Part shown: positions 11,201-23,138 of the stretch, in pieces
Layout: the number at the start of each line of letters is the position of its first letter
How positions within the stretch are numbered: position 1 is the first letter of the stretch
Assembly (NCBI GenBank): GCA_008931825.1
Contig: QXVZ01006765.1
Span: forward strand, 156,754-220,753
Direction of reading: 5' to 3'
Origin: Phallusia fumigata
Lineage: Eukaryota > Chordata > Ascidiacea > Phlebobranchia > Ascidiidae
DNA length: 64,000 bases
Translations under genes and position numbers: made by a program
Notes under the pieces: generated by a model
What the model saw: the letters and a program-made list of their open reading frames with translations, nothing else
The model's database searches: none
What the model was told of the DNA's origin: nothing

Positions 11201-13296
11201 ATGCAACAAATGTTCACTCGTTTCCAAAATTATTCTCAGATTTATTTATTTTGGTAACAATAATAAATCACTTGTAATGTTAAAATTTTGTAGGACTCTA
11301 ATTTGACAGACCAACCTGCCGGCGATCGGTCAAATGTCTCGTTATTTCGTTGACTTATTTCGTGTCTGTGATTAGCAGCTTGCTGTCCGCTGTTCCAGAA
11401 TCCTTGTTCTGCAGGGGAAAAACAAATCGATACTAACAATGAGAAAAATGACATAACCGCCTGTCCTTACGCCAATGTGTTTTAAATTATTTCGTCAACA
11501 TTCTTTACGTATCGACTGTGTCTATTTTCACCTTGCGAAAGAGCTTTTTTGTGCGCGATTCTGTCGTACATTTCCTGTTTTTCACATGTCGTGGAACCGC
11601 TGCACCGGCGATTTGGAACCCCTTCGTTCCAACGGTTGTGTGGCTTGGCCTTGAAACTATCAATATCGGGTTTTGTCTTTTCTGATTCACGTAGATAGCG
11701 ATCCAGGAAGGCAGAACGTCTGTCTTTTGCTTCATCTGGGCCGTTTCGTCCCTTTTCAGCAAGAAACGAATACATGGCAAGCATGTTATTATTACTGTTG
11801 TTGTCGCTTTTACTTGGGATGTTCGACTTGAAAATCGGCTCGCCCGCCACTTGCGCTGTGTCCAAGTCGTCGTTGGAAACGTCGATTTCGTCATCACTGC
11901 TCCCAACGTCATCATCGTCGTCAAGGTAACGCTCGCGTGGCGTCATCGGTCGCTCAGCTGCGTTTTTTTGCTGAAGCATCATCATGGCTGGTGGGAACAT
12001 CCACTTTATCGGATTTGGCAAACCGCTGCTTTCAAGAGCCTTTGCGTACATTTGTTGTATAGCGGAGGTGGCGCTTGAATCCATTGCCCTCATCGGGTCG
12101 CTGTGTAACAGAGCAGCAAGAAGTAGATCTCGTTCCATGTTGTCAACACTTTTAGAGTCACGTGTAGAACCGGTAAACTCCGAAGTTGTTGTTTTTGCTT
12201 CCTGCGTGGTTTTGGGCCTTCGTGGCGATACTGCGTCGTTTTTACTGTCGATCCGCATTTTTTTCTTTGGATTCCCTCTCACTTCCGCCGATGTCGCCTC
12301 CAGTGCTTCACGTTTTCCATCACAGCCGTCCGGATTCGGTACAGACTTCATCGAATTTCCGTTTTCCGATCCTATATTGGCCTGGCCAAATGGCAAAAAG
12401 AAACTTTCCTCTGCCGGTTTTCTGTCTGCCGACGCTGCCAGCGTAAAGGGTGATATTTCATCGGAATTTTTTGACGATGGTAGCAACAGCTTCGTTGGAT
12501 CTTCATTACTTTTAAAATGCACCAACGGGTTGACAGCCTCACGGTTTGATTCAGAAACAGTGGGCGAACTTCTGATGTTGCAAGCCTTGTACTGTGTTTC
12601 TTTCTCAGCATTGTGTTTAGGTTCTCCCTCGATAGCCTTTTCCGAGCTATCTGTTTTATTGACTTGGTAAGTTGTGTTACTGTCCGGTTGCGGCTTGTCG
12701 CTCGAATGCTCACGCAAACGTCGCGAAACCTCGCTTTTGAAACTCACTTGATCCTCTTTCGAGTTTCGTCGCTTCGTGCTCGCTTGTTCATTTGAAAATC
12801 TTTCCTGTCTTGCACCAATACCCGCGAAGTGCATAGCGTTTTGATGCTGCTGCAAAATCGAGTCTTGTAACTCGTGCGAGTTGTACCCGTACAATGACGA
12901 GTACATCTGTTCCAAGTAACCGCCCAGGACCTCCCGTACCGCGGGTTGTGGATAATGACCAAACAATCCGGGCTTCAGTTCTGTTCCGTCATGCTTGATC
13001 TTGTTGGTGCCTGCGTTGAACATCATAGCTGCATATTGCCTTTGCATCAACGCGGCATTGTTGAAAGCACTACCAGGCATAGTAAACTTTCCATCTTGAC
13101 CACTCTTGCCGTCTTCGTATTGATACTGTGCGTTCATCGTCGGAGGCTGTTCGGAAGGTTCTGAGAGTTTTCGTTTCGGCGGCGACGCGTTTGTCGTTGT
13201 TACATCATAATTGGGCGACGTCGTCTCGGCGCCGTTCGAATCCATTTTGGGGCTTCGCAATAAAGCCTTGCGTGACGCTAGCAAATCTTGACACAA
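8208..13296 (-). CDS. Rx: Rx/Rax-type paired-class homeobox transcription factor
   Basis: Five coding exons (minus): 13296-11532, 11408-11316, 11128-10950, 8979-8877, 8728-8208; phases 1,1,0,1 all agree. Total 886 residues if the first ATG is used; an in-frame ATG at 13245 is an alternative. The homeodomain (about residues 634-693) reads [20 protein letters not shown]...[13 protein letters not shown]...[23 protein letters not shown], nearly the vertebrate Rax homeodomain, with Gln at position 50. The intron between homeodomain positions 46 and 47 is the classic paired-class position. Rx proteins act in eye-field and photoreceptor development; in tunicates in the sensory vesicle. Odd points: the N-terminal part (about 590 residues, serine-, asparagine- and charge-rich, with an acidic DDDDD stretch) is far longer than in typical Rx; I find no octapeptide; and only a degenerate OAR-like [11 protein letters not shown] is present near the C-terminus. 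Confidence 0.9.
8980..10949. other. Large intron of the Rx-like gene
   Basis: This 1.97-kb intron separates the two homeodomain exons. It has no coding exon that I can support. About 9690-10130 is less AT-biased and has TF-site-like words, including an octamer-like ATTATGCAT followed by TTCAAAT (about 9971-9986) and several ATTA cores. It is a plausible place for an intronic enhancer, but this is motif reading only. Confidence 0.3.
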
Positions 13297-16200
13297 TAAC
13301 TAACTTAAGCCAATCGCTGCGAAAAGCAAAACATCAAAGTCAAGGTGAAGTAGGTAAACTTTTCTTTATCGGACTTTACAAATGTGGGAATTAAAGCTGT
13401 GATGCAGTGGACCAGACCAGCCAACGGTTACAGATTAGTATTTTTAAATTTATGTTTGCCCTTTTTTTTGAAAAAAAAAACAACACACGCAAAGAATCGA
13501 TCACCTTTTTTGCGGAAAATAAAACATTTGTGAAAATCAATGTCAGCATATTTGTTTTTATTCTCCGAACCTATTTACAAATTTGCGCACTATAGACTGC
13601 TTTTTCAGATGAGAATCTATTTTAAAACTCGTTAAAAAAGTAAAACATCTGGTTGGATAATGATTATTAACCAGATTGTGCACAGCACTAACTTCTTTGT
13701 GAACAAAGTTAAAAAGATAAGTAACAAAGCTTGGCTGCGAATTCCACGTTTCAAAGAGTACGTTCTGCAACCGTTGTTCCAATCCACCTCAACGTGTGAA
13801 AAGTCAATTGTTTGGGGTTTAATTCTGTACAATCCCGCCGCTCAAATTATCCTTATGAATTATTAATTACTGTCCACTGTGCCTCCTTGCCTCGACACCG
13901 ATACACCGCTTTACGAGTCCACCCTTAATTAAAGTTGACTTACTAGCTCCTTGCACGCAAGTCCCAAAGACTGCCAATGCAGGAAACTCGACATTTTGAG
14001 TGTTTGCTGCTGCTATTTGGATGTGACGTTTTCTGTCTCCACGTTGGGAAACAAAGGAAACTAATTCATGTCGTTTTTACATGGGCAGTTTGAATACCGC
14101 TTTGTCCCAGAATTCTGGCCAAAATTAAGCGTAGGTGAAAGCCCCGCCATAAATGATTTAGGAATAAAAACTACTCATACCTAAACGCCATGGGGTCAAA
14201 TGTACAAAGTCTTACCGTCATCAACCCTCTTTACCTTATTTTATGCAATTCTGGCTTTCCATTTATACATAACGGAATCTTATGCATTTCTTTGGATCGA
14301 ACTTCACATACTATTTAATATACTTTGTCCTTTGCCTCATGCGTCATCAACTGCATTTGACCTTCGATCACCTTGTCAGTTATTAATTCATCTTAACCGC
14401 GTTTTCTCTCGTGGTGCGACCGTCCATCGCACTTGCTGGTGCAGACTGACGACATGAATCCTGCTGTAGCCGCATTTTTTATGCAACGCCACCAACGATG
14501 TTGGCACAGGCCACAACTGACGGACAGTGTTCACCTCGTCTCGTTAGTCGCTTGCAAAGTTTAATCGCCAAATTACGCGCGCTGTTTTCTGCCAGCGAAT
14601 CGATTCTGAGGAGCTTAAGGCAGCGGCGATTAACTGAGCTCACAAGCGGTTTTGACAGGCTCCTGTTGCTGCCGTATCGCGATGTATTAAACTGCGGACT
14701 TGTGTGCGACAGAGCGAATGGCTTTTAATTTCTTAATGCCTGGTAACGCCACTCGAAAAGCCGTTGCCTCGCATGGCGAAACCCTTTAATTCGAATTACG
14801 GCATTAGTGCGGGTGGCCGGGCGCTAGGACGCTGAAAATTATTTTAATTGCATTTTGTCTTTGCCGCTTCGATGGCCTCTTAAACATATGGCACAGCGAA
14901 AATATGATTAAGCCTTGCGTCAGGGCCAAATGTGTTCTCATGCCAAAGCCGGATTGCGAAATGTGATTAACAATCAATTTGTAGTTCTTTTACTCGACTG
15001 GCTTGTTGAAACGTTTACTTACGCTTGACCTCCTCAACCTTCAGTTCACCAATAAATGCTAAAAAATCCAAACTGAATTATTTGCATGTATTAGATATTT
15101 TTGTCCCCCCAATCCTATGACACTAAAGACAACGTATGTTTTGGATTGCGGCTTATTTTTTAAGCTTTTAAATTTTATTTTGTTTTTTACTCCTTTTCTG
15201 CAGTGGTTGGGGGATTATTTTTTTAAAAAAGTAGCAAGAGATTTTGATATTCGGTGTTTGGTCCATGTTGTGTTACCGTATATAATAAGTTACATTATAG
15301 CCCAATAACTATTTTCAAATGACAATCGCTTTTCAGTGTGTGCTGTAAATACACTGCTGTAATCGGTTAAGGAACTGCTTGTTAAGAATTTGGATTTTGG
15401 CCAACATTTTTGCGGCAACTCTACAAGTTTGGCAACTTATCGTAGTTAAAAATTGTCACCCAATGCCTGAATCTCGATGGTAAACGTATAATTGGAGAGT
15501 CGAAAATGTACCGTTGGGTTATACTTTTCAAAACTGTTCTTGTTGTAGAGGCTTTTACTTTTTGTCGGTGTTTACCACAAATGTTTGGAAGCTGTAAAAA
15601 GCTCTTACTTGGCCTGACAGCCTAATTTACAATAATGGAAAACTGTCAAATATACCTTTTTTACCCTGTATCACCGACTAAAACATGTTTAAAATCTCTC
15701 CTGAATACACCTGTGCAAAATTATTTAACATTTCACGCTGTAGCATTTCCTTGTGCGGTTGCACAATAGACGATCATATTTAATTCCATTAGCACGAAAA
15801 AAGATCGTTACGCATTGGTCTAATCGACTGTAATCGTTTCATTTCGCAATGGAAAATGCCATTATGACGCAATGATTGATCGCAGTTTAAACGATGCCAT
15901 GCAATTTCTATTTTGATAATTAACATCGATTTTTATGGAACTGTTGAGAGCTGATAATTAATTGACCATGTCCGATTAATATTGGAGCATTGCATTTTTG
16001 CCTCGATGAACGTAGAAAAATTTGCGGGGTCTAGCAATGGGTGATTTGTCACACATTTTTAAGCGAGTTCTGCCTGCCAAAACCGCGTCTGGTTTGTATA
16101 CACACTAACATACGCGTTGGTACACATAACTTGCACTCTTCAAGTGGTAGCAATTATAGCCTTCTTAAGCAGTCATCAATTATAAATGCCTGTACACAAA

Positions 16201-19200
16201 GGTGCAAGTTAATTACTTTCTACCCTTGACTTGCTGCGATCCGCCAAATTCCTGTTGTCCCCTGGTGGTGACTGAAATAAAATGTGTGGTCGGAAAATTG
16301 AAACTCGTTTTTCACTCTCATGGCTGAAGACCAGGGCCAATAAAAGGGGGTTCAGCAGGTACAACTTTTACAAAGAAGTGGTTTCTTTCCTTATTAACAC
16401 CCCTTTAAAATCACCAAGCAGTTCTCATAGCCCCTTTTTCAATTTCCGGAAAGTAATTTTTGTTTTCATGTTTAAATAACAAACAGTTTTTGTTAGAGTA
16501 TCTAAGGACCCCTGTAATATATAACCAAGCTTTCATACTAAATCGGTTATCCGCAATTTTTAATTCCAAATAAATTTGCAGGTCTTAGAGTTTGACCGCC
16601 TTTAACGCCACATGCATACGGTTGTACCGGTTTGAAAAATTTGTTATGTATGCCTTAACATAACGTTCGCATCTTAATAGTTTTGTGTAGCCCGCTGAGG
16701 TTTTGTTATGCTCATTTTAACCCTATTCAGATTTCATCGCCTAATTTTTGTGGTGCTTAGCTTCGTTCTAAACACACATCTTAAAAATTGTTAAAAAATA
16801 TCGAAAAAATAATTAGTTTAACCGAAACATTATCGGGCTGATTTCGTGTTAGTTTTTTTATGGGTGCCTTGTTAATCGTAATTCCGCCATTAGAGGAGAT
16901 TTTAAATCCGTCAGTTTTCTAAGGTTTGAACTTGCTTTTTACTTGTATTTGATGCGAAGTGATTTAAACCAAGTTTATTTTCTTGGTAAAGCGCGTTCAG
17001 TGTTGTTAATGTGAACTTCCGAAACTCAATATATTTGTTAAAAAGCTATACTTTTTTCGTATATATCAGATCATTGTAAACAGCAGACAAAATATTTAAC
17101 ATACAGGATGAACGTGAACTATAGCCCCCTACTTTCAGTTTATGGGGCTCCTAAATCCCCTATAGGGTGAAGGCTTTAGGTGGTTTCATTACACGTTGTT
17201 GAGTAACCCTCTTTATTTCGAAATGAGAAGATCAAAACCAAATGAAAATGTCCCACATCTGTTGTTTGTGTATTTATGTCAATAATCGCGTTCACTGAAT
17301 GTCATTGCGTATTCATAGCGCATTTAGTTTTGTTCCCACGCTCAAATCGAATTCCCAAATTGCATGTAAATCCCGTTTAGTGCAATTTCGCCCAGTTCCT
17401 TGTCAGACCATTGTTAATCTCCCATGCTTTGGCGTATTATCATTCGCACAACCGAGGATTAAAAAAGCGCAGAAATAGTTATCAAGACGAATCAACAATA
17501 AAATTATCATCCTGTATGTTCACTCCAAGGCGCATCAAAGCACCTTTCCAAAACGAATCAATGTATATGACATGTTGAAAGCTCAATATGAGTTGTCATT
17601 TGCACATGGTGCGCATGTAATCTTTAAAGCATCTGCTGAGCTTTGTCCAAGAAAAGGAGAAGCTGACACAAAGAGTATTGACGTGGGAACAACAACGTAA
17701 CGTTTTGTGATGAGAACAAAATTGCAAATGTTCAAATATAAATTCTAATAACCTGATTGACAAAATAGTTTGTTAGCGTTCCAATGCACAGTGTTTCGTA
17801 TTTAAGATGTCGTCACATCGTGAAAAAAATACGGCTTGATACATTCTATGACTTTGACCTAGTGTTGTTAGCCTGACAATTTTCTGTTTGGTTTTAATTC
17901 AAATTGGTATTTTGTGTTGGCGACTGCTGGCGTCATTTGCAAAGATGCTTTTATTCTATTTTTCGGTCCACTGCCTTTGCAACAAACCATAGGTGCGGAA
18001 AATAAACCGGGCTGCACGATGTTCCTGCCAAATCAAATACATCGACTAATGCAGGCATGGTTAATTACATTAAAAACAACCCTTTAAAATTTTTTTTTTG
18101 TCCAGAGACGAGAATCCTGCACGCTAAAACATCTCGTGTAACGTCATTACTTTGTGATTAATGGAAAGGCCTAAAGCGGTGTGGGAATTCAATTTCCAGC
18201 TATTATGAGCTGTTGTGAACCGGCACACGAGCCGCGTGGGGTGGAACCACTTTAATCCGTAGCGGTAGCGCTTCGACCAGGGGTACTAACCACAAGATCG
18301 ATGAAGATTCCATCGGCGCCGCCACCCCACATAGTAATCCAGTAAATTTTGTGCCATACTTGTAGCGACCTCCGTGGGAGATTCACGGCTGTTTTGGCCG
18401 AAACACCACGGTTTCCATCCTAACAACACACCTAATTTCCATTCTAACATACATCATATGATATAATTTACACCAGACTATTAAAAAGGTCTTCTTAAGT
18501 TTTTAAGGCATTTGATATGACTGCTGGTGTGTTTGTTTGTTTTGGGTCTGAATTTGTTTTACTGCCGCAACGATATTAATGTAGCAGTAAAGTTAAAAAC
18601 TTCTTGCCAACTCACTGAGTCCGTGTATGTAAATCAATAATTGGTCCATATTAAAATTAAACCTTCAAAAATCTGTAAATATTTTTATTTATTTATGGCA
18701 ACAAGCCGTTTTTGCACCATGTTACCTGGTTGCAATACATGTGCATGTAAGAAAAAGTGATAAAATATATGCCACATGATACGAATACCATAGTCACGCG
18801 TAACATACTGAAAGTTCAACGGCCTTGCCTGGCAATTGTTCGTGATTCACCATCTCCCACTTGCGAAACGATAAATGAGCGTCGTTAAACGTACAGCGAC
18901 CCCACGTTTCTTGCAGGTAACTGCTTTTTATGGGGCTATAAATGCTATTTCACAGGTGGCCCGAGTGCCTTAAAAAACATTTTTACATGAAAACGTTTCC
19001 TGATAAATGGTTGTTATATGTGGATTTATTGGTAAAGTTTTTCAAAGTTGTGTCAGGTAGGCCGGATATTTTAAAAAAAGATCCATAGGGTTCACTATAG
19101 ACGACTCTTACAGGAAAATCAGAAGACACTATTGCTTCCAATTGATACAAAAACACTGGGGGTGAACTTTATTATAATTTAACCCTAACTTGTTTGGTAA

Positions 19201-19281
19201 AGAACCCAAACAAAATATTAACAACAGCAAGACACAACAAAAATGTAACAAATATCGATGTACGTAGAACAAAACTACACG
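13297..19281. other. About 6 kb upstream region of the Rx-like gene
   Basis: No protein-coding exon is supported here. The stretch is rich in ATTA/TAAT homeodomain cores, with less AT-rich islands near 14400-14830 and 18130-18420. It is likely to hold the promoter and cis-regulatory modules of the Rx-like gene. Individual site calls are weak apart from the paired TAATCG sites listed separately. Confidence 0.4.
15821..15980. promoter_or_regulatory. Candidate Otx-type (K50 homeodomain) site cluster
   Basis: Two TAATCG words start at 15821 and 15831, exactly one helical turn apart. A GATTA on the same strand lies at 15974, and several ATTAAT/ATAATTAA words lie between. TAATC/GATTA is the core for Otx/K50 homeodomains. 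The cluster lies about 2.5 kb upstream of the Rx-like start codon, and Otx is a known upstream regulator of eye-field genes in chordates. The functional link is inference. Confidence 0.25.
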
Positions 19282-19686
19282 TTACGCAAGCGATTCATCG
19301 GGGTCCAGTTTTACTTCATTTATTTTCTTCATTTGCGCTTCTCTCTCTCGCCTTTGTTTTCTTTCAAACAACCTTATAAGAAGGAACACACATGTTAATT
19401 TTGCACGTTTTTGGGTCTCTAAATACGTTTTCTTTCTATAAGTGCACAGCTGCTGTGCATCCCAACGAAAAGGTATTTGTAAATTTAAACCCAAACCCAG
19501 CAACAAAAAAACATCTCTTTAAATATTGGAATTTTAATTGCTTCGTCGGGACTGACAAAAACATGCCATTTTTTTTAACTGGGTCAAAGTTGAAGCTTTC
19601 TTTGTTAATGTTCATATTTCTTATACTCACAGCGACAGGAGAATTCCCACCACCAGTAACACCGATATGGCGATCATCATATTCAT
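19282..19686 (-). CDS. Possible 48-residue single-pass membrane microprotein
   Basis: Two exons (minus): 19686-19631 and 19372-19282. The donor is GCT followed by GTGAGT; the acceptor has a good pyrimidine tract (TGTTCCTTCTTATAAG). Phase 2 is kept across the join, and the reading ends at TAA. The product begins MNMM, has a hydrophobic helix (about residues 3-20: MMIAISVLLVVGILLSLL) and then a basic, charged tail (FERKQRREREAQMKKINEV...) with an acidic end. This is the layout of small integral membrane proteins with a cytosolic tail. I do not recognise the family. No upstream in-frame ATG is present, but an acceptor-like AG just upstream (TTTGGCAG) suggests a 5' untranslated exon. It is too short to be certain. 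Confidence 0.4.
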
Positions 19687-20571
19687 GTTCCACTTTGTCA
19701 CTTCTGCCAAAAATTTAAACCTGTATTTTATTTGCTTTTTTATTACGGTCGTCTGGCTTGTCCTGACTCGTTGTATTCAATACATATGTAGGCATTATTG
19801 CTTTTAGAGTTTGTGTCTGATGCAGAATTAATTTATACTGCCGTGTAACTAACTTAAACCAAGCGAAAAATAGGCTACTTAATTTCTAAAATAACTTTCA
19901 GCAAAAAAATACCATGAAAGCGAAACAATTATGATGAAAAATATCAACATCTTGTAGCTTATATGATTAGTCACCACTCACTGTCGTGCATTTTTGATTT
20001 GATGTTCTGGAAAACGAACTGAATCATTTGACTTTGTCGCGCAGCAGCAGGGTCCGCCATTGTTACCGCACTCTGAAGGGTCTAAGCTTACTTAGGGTCA
20101 CTAATCAGAAACTTTTTCGAGAACTTGAGTTTCTACGAACAAACGCAAAATTAATTTTTACAAACACAAATGGTACCAAATGTTCATCAAACACAACGCA
20201 AATACATTTCTATATCTGACACGGCGCTGTGTTTTACCTATTCAAGTAGGTTATAGAACTGAACGACCAACTAACTCTGTCACCAAAACACGTTTTAACT
20301 TTTCACAGCCGTAAGTTTGGATTTTCACGAACTTGCCATAAAACTTTACAATCAAACGCTTCGGGAACGGTGATTACAAACTTTACGGCGCGACCACTTT
20401 TATCACTTGGGCTTTTGTAGTCGGCGCATAACACAGCTTTGAAAGCAAACATCAAAGGGTGTTTGGATCTGAAGTACGTTTGGCCCAGACAGAGCTTGGT
20501 TGCCTTAAATTTGACACCAAAAAACTCTGTCATTTGGATTTGGCTGAAGCCTATTTTTTTAATGTAACGAC

Positions 20572-21997
20572 CAGGGAGTCGAACCGCTTGTTATATAGGT
20601 TCAGGTTCGGTTCGGGTTCGCTGACTATTGTTTTTAGAGGTTCGGGTTCGGTTCAGGTTTTACGAAAAATTTTTTTTCAGGTTCGGGTTTAGTTCCGGTT
20701 CGGGCAAATTAACCGGTCCGAACCGGTTTGCGGTTTTTGAACCGGTTTAAATGCCTCTTCAGTTTAATTTTTGTTCTTGTTACTTCCTGTTTTACTGCAC
20801 CACCACAAAGCCAACGTTTAAGTTCCTTGCATTTACCTGACTGACTTATGCGCTGCAAAAACCTGAAATAAATAAGAAACAATATTATTTTTTCTAAAGT
20901 TGATAAACCTGTGGTTGAGTTTCACCAGAAGTGCATTTTGATGACCGTATCCTTCATGTTCCCTCTTTGAGGAGAAAGGACGCTAACTTGGCGTTGAAAG
21001 GGCATTTAATGGTGTAACGTCAGAAACTTTTGCGCGCCTGGCACCGCGCTGACGTCACACTAGATAAACTTGGTCCCAATTTCTGAAAACGCGTGTTGCT
21101 ACCAGAAACGCTTTGTATTCAAAATCGAAGTACACGAACACGAACACGAACACGAACACGGTTTTCTGTGAAGAAAACATATAACTGTCAGCCACATAAA
21201 AGACCGACACATGCAAACAATTAATAACGCTTACCAGAGTTTTAGGCCAGGGTATCAAGGCAGTCTTAAAAATACTGCAGAACGTCGGCAAACGGATTCT
21301 AGACACACAACATAGCACACGTTAAAACATATCGAAGTATGCTAGTTAAACTTGAACAAGCGTGGCTTACCTCGCATCACCAACGGTTCACTTCTAATTT
21401 TTATATAATCAGTTTGGGACACATTTAACCCTTAATATCTAATAAAGTACAAATCAATTAGTTTTTGCTCATCTTATCACACAACGTTTAACAATAACCT
21501 GACCCACACTGCACGTGGCACAAAAACTTAACACTAACATTTACCAAAGCATGGCAAGAGCAAGACAACCTATGGCATTGTTACGTCATAGGGAAAACTG
21601 GCATTGTGGTGCAATCCTACATCATGCGATGTGACGCACCAATACGGTTGAGTGATTCCACGATGTTACAAATGGTTTTGCCGGAACACCCTTATGACAG
21701 TCGCCAACTTACAAACCTTGGGTCTCGCAACTTTTTCATTCTGTCAGAAAGCTGAAATGCTAGTATTTTTTACAAGTCGCGGAACATTTTTGTGGTGGTG
21801 ATTACATAGAAAAACGAGTCTTCATTTTTACTGGTTCGGTTCCGGTTCAGGTTCAATGCCAAACGAAATATAGGGTTTAGCTCCGGTTCGGGTTTTTAGG
21901 AAAATGAAATTTAAGGTTCGGGTTCGGTTCCGGTTTAACGAAATAAACCGCTCAAACCGGTTCGCGGGTTCGGGTTCAGTTCCGGTTCGACTCCCTG
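20572..21997. mobile_element. hAT-like non-autonomous DNA transposon
   Basis: Terminal inverted repeats CAGGGAGTCGAACCG (left, 20572) and its reverse complement (right, ending 21997) are flanked by an exact 8-bp duplication GTAACGAC at 20564-20571 and 21998-22005. An 8-bp target duplication with ends starting CAGGG is the hAT hallmark. The element is 1,426 bp and has no transposase that I can read, so it is non-autonomous. Both subterminal zones (20584-20745 and 21832-21990) are filled with GGTTCGGGTTCGGTTC-type motifs, all in the same orientation rather than mirrored. An ACGAAC hexamer array sits inside at 21131-21160. Confidence 0.85.
21131..21160. repeat. ACGAAC tandem hexamer array
   Basis: About five head-to-tail copies of a six-base unit (ACGAAC/CGAACA) lie inside the hAT-like element. 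The repeat explains the VFVFVF-type frame on the minus strand, which is not a gene. Confidence 0.7.
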
Positions 21998-22005
21998 GTA
22001 ACGAC

Positions 22006-22628
22006 TTTCGGTACATTATAACGCAAATAGTTTTTGGCATTGTACCCCATTTCAAACTTGAAAACTTACAGAAGGAGCCTGAAATTTCAAACTGGGTATC
22101 TTGTAGCATATATATTCTTTATAGCAACTAAAATATATACCCAAACTGTCAGAACTTGGCAGTTGTCGGCAGCTTCACCTGTGGCTAAGCGATTTTCCTG
22201 CATCAGTTCGATGGCTAGTCTGTTAGGTCCTACTGCTGTTGTTCTTGTATTTCGTAGACCCATGTACAGCTGTTTTCACAAACTTTGGACAAACGCACCA
22301 GTTTTAGAAATATATCACCATGTCGAAAAGCAAGCGATACGTATCAGATTAAGCAAGCTTGGTGTACGTTTTTCTGGCTGGAGGTTTAAACAAGGCCACA
22401 ATGGAAACACGAACACTTTTCCATTTGTATCCGCCATGAACAAATATGTGCCAGAATGACAGGGCAAAAAAGTGACGGATTTCAATTGAGGGTTACCAAT
22501 GCAGCTATGCAAGTTTGAAGTTGAATGTGCTTGGTCACCATAAAGAGATATAAGCATTAATAAACGTGACGCACAAGTGTTTGGCAAAATTTATGACACA
22601 CCTTTGTGAACATTTTAGTTACATTCAA
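22006..22628. other. Unassigned stretch with open frames
   Basis: Frames of 141 residues (plus, from 22034) and 90 residues (minus, 22587-22315) overlap here. The minus frame has a propeller-like patch (GTYLFMADTNGKVFVFP), but no exon partners or clear splice sites were found, and I cannot assign it. It could be a gene fragment or chance. Confidence 0.2.
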
Positions 22629-22770
22629 AGTTTATTTCGCTTGGTGGCGGAAACTGTAGCGACTCAATTGCCGTAATGGACTGAGGCGCTCAACCCATAT
22701 ACAGACATGAAAAAAAACTGATCGGGATTCGTTCTCGGGTCGAACCCCGTGAAAAAAGAAGAAAAAGGAT
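22629..22770 (+). repeat. tRNA-related SINE-like repeat, copy 1
   Basis: The head is GTTTATTTCGCTTGG, followed by TAGCGACTCAATTGCCG...GGACTGAGGCGCTCAACC (tRNA A-box-like). The later part has a B-box-like GGGTCGAACCCC and then an A-rich tail. The head is shared with 34327-34413 and 47306-47398 (inverted). The CAACCCATATACAGACAT...AACTGATC and B-box parts are shared with 59550-59630. The pattern fits a tRNA-derived retroposon family. Confidence 0.55.
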
Positions 22771-23138
22771 AAAAAATCACCAAACAGAAAAAGGCACTTT
22801 CGTTGCGTGTAGTTCCAACTCGGTGAAAATAAGGGTTTTGAAAGGGAGTGGTTTACCACGTTTTAAAGAAATTGCAAGTCGAAATCCCAGATAGTCATGC
22901 AGAAGCAAGTCTAGTCTGTTCTTTTGAAGCTAAGGAACAGTCAAAAAACAAAGACAGCATTTCACTAAACACAAAATTTTGACACGTCAGTCAGATCAAC
23001 GTAAAAGTGTATATCTGGAATCAGTAAAATGTAAAGTGGTTGCTACGCTATGCCTAATTCCCACTACCATCACACCCTACGCTCGGCTTCGAAACAGGAC
23101 TACTACTATCCGCAAAGTGGCGCCCAAGAGTCGCTCAT

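Noticed and set aside
11984-12670. 228-residue plus-strand open frame
   Set aside because: It is the antisense shadow of the large first exon of the Rx-like gene.
21828-22131. Frames rich in EPEP and RNRTRT repeats
   Set aside because: They are translations of the GGTTCGGGTTC subterminal repeats of the hAT-like element.
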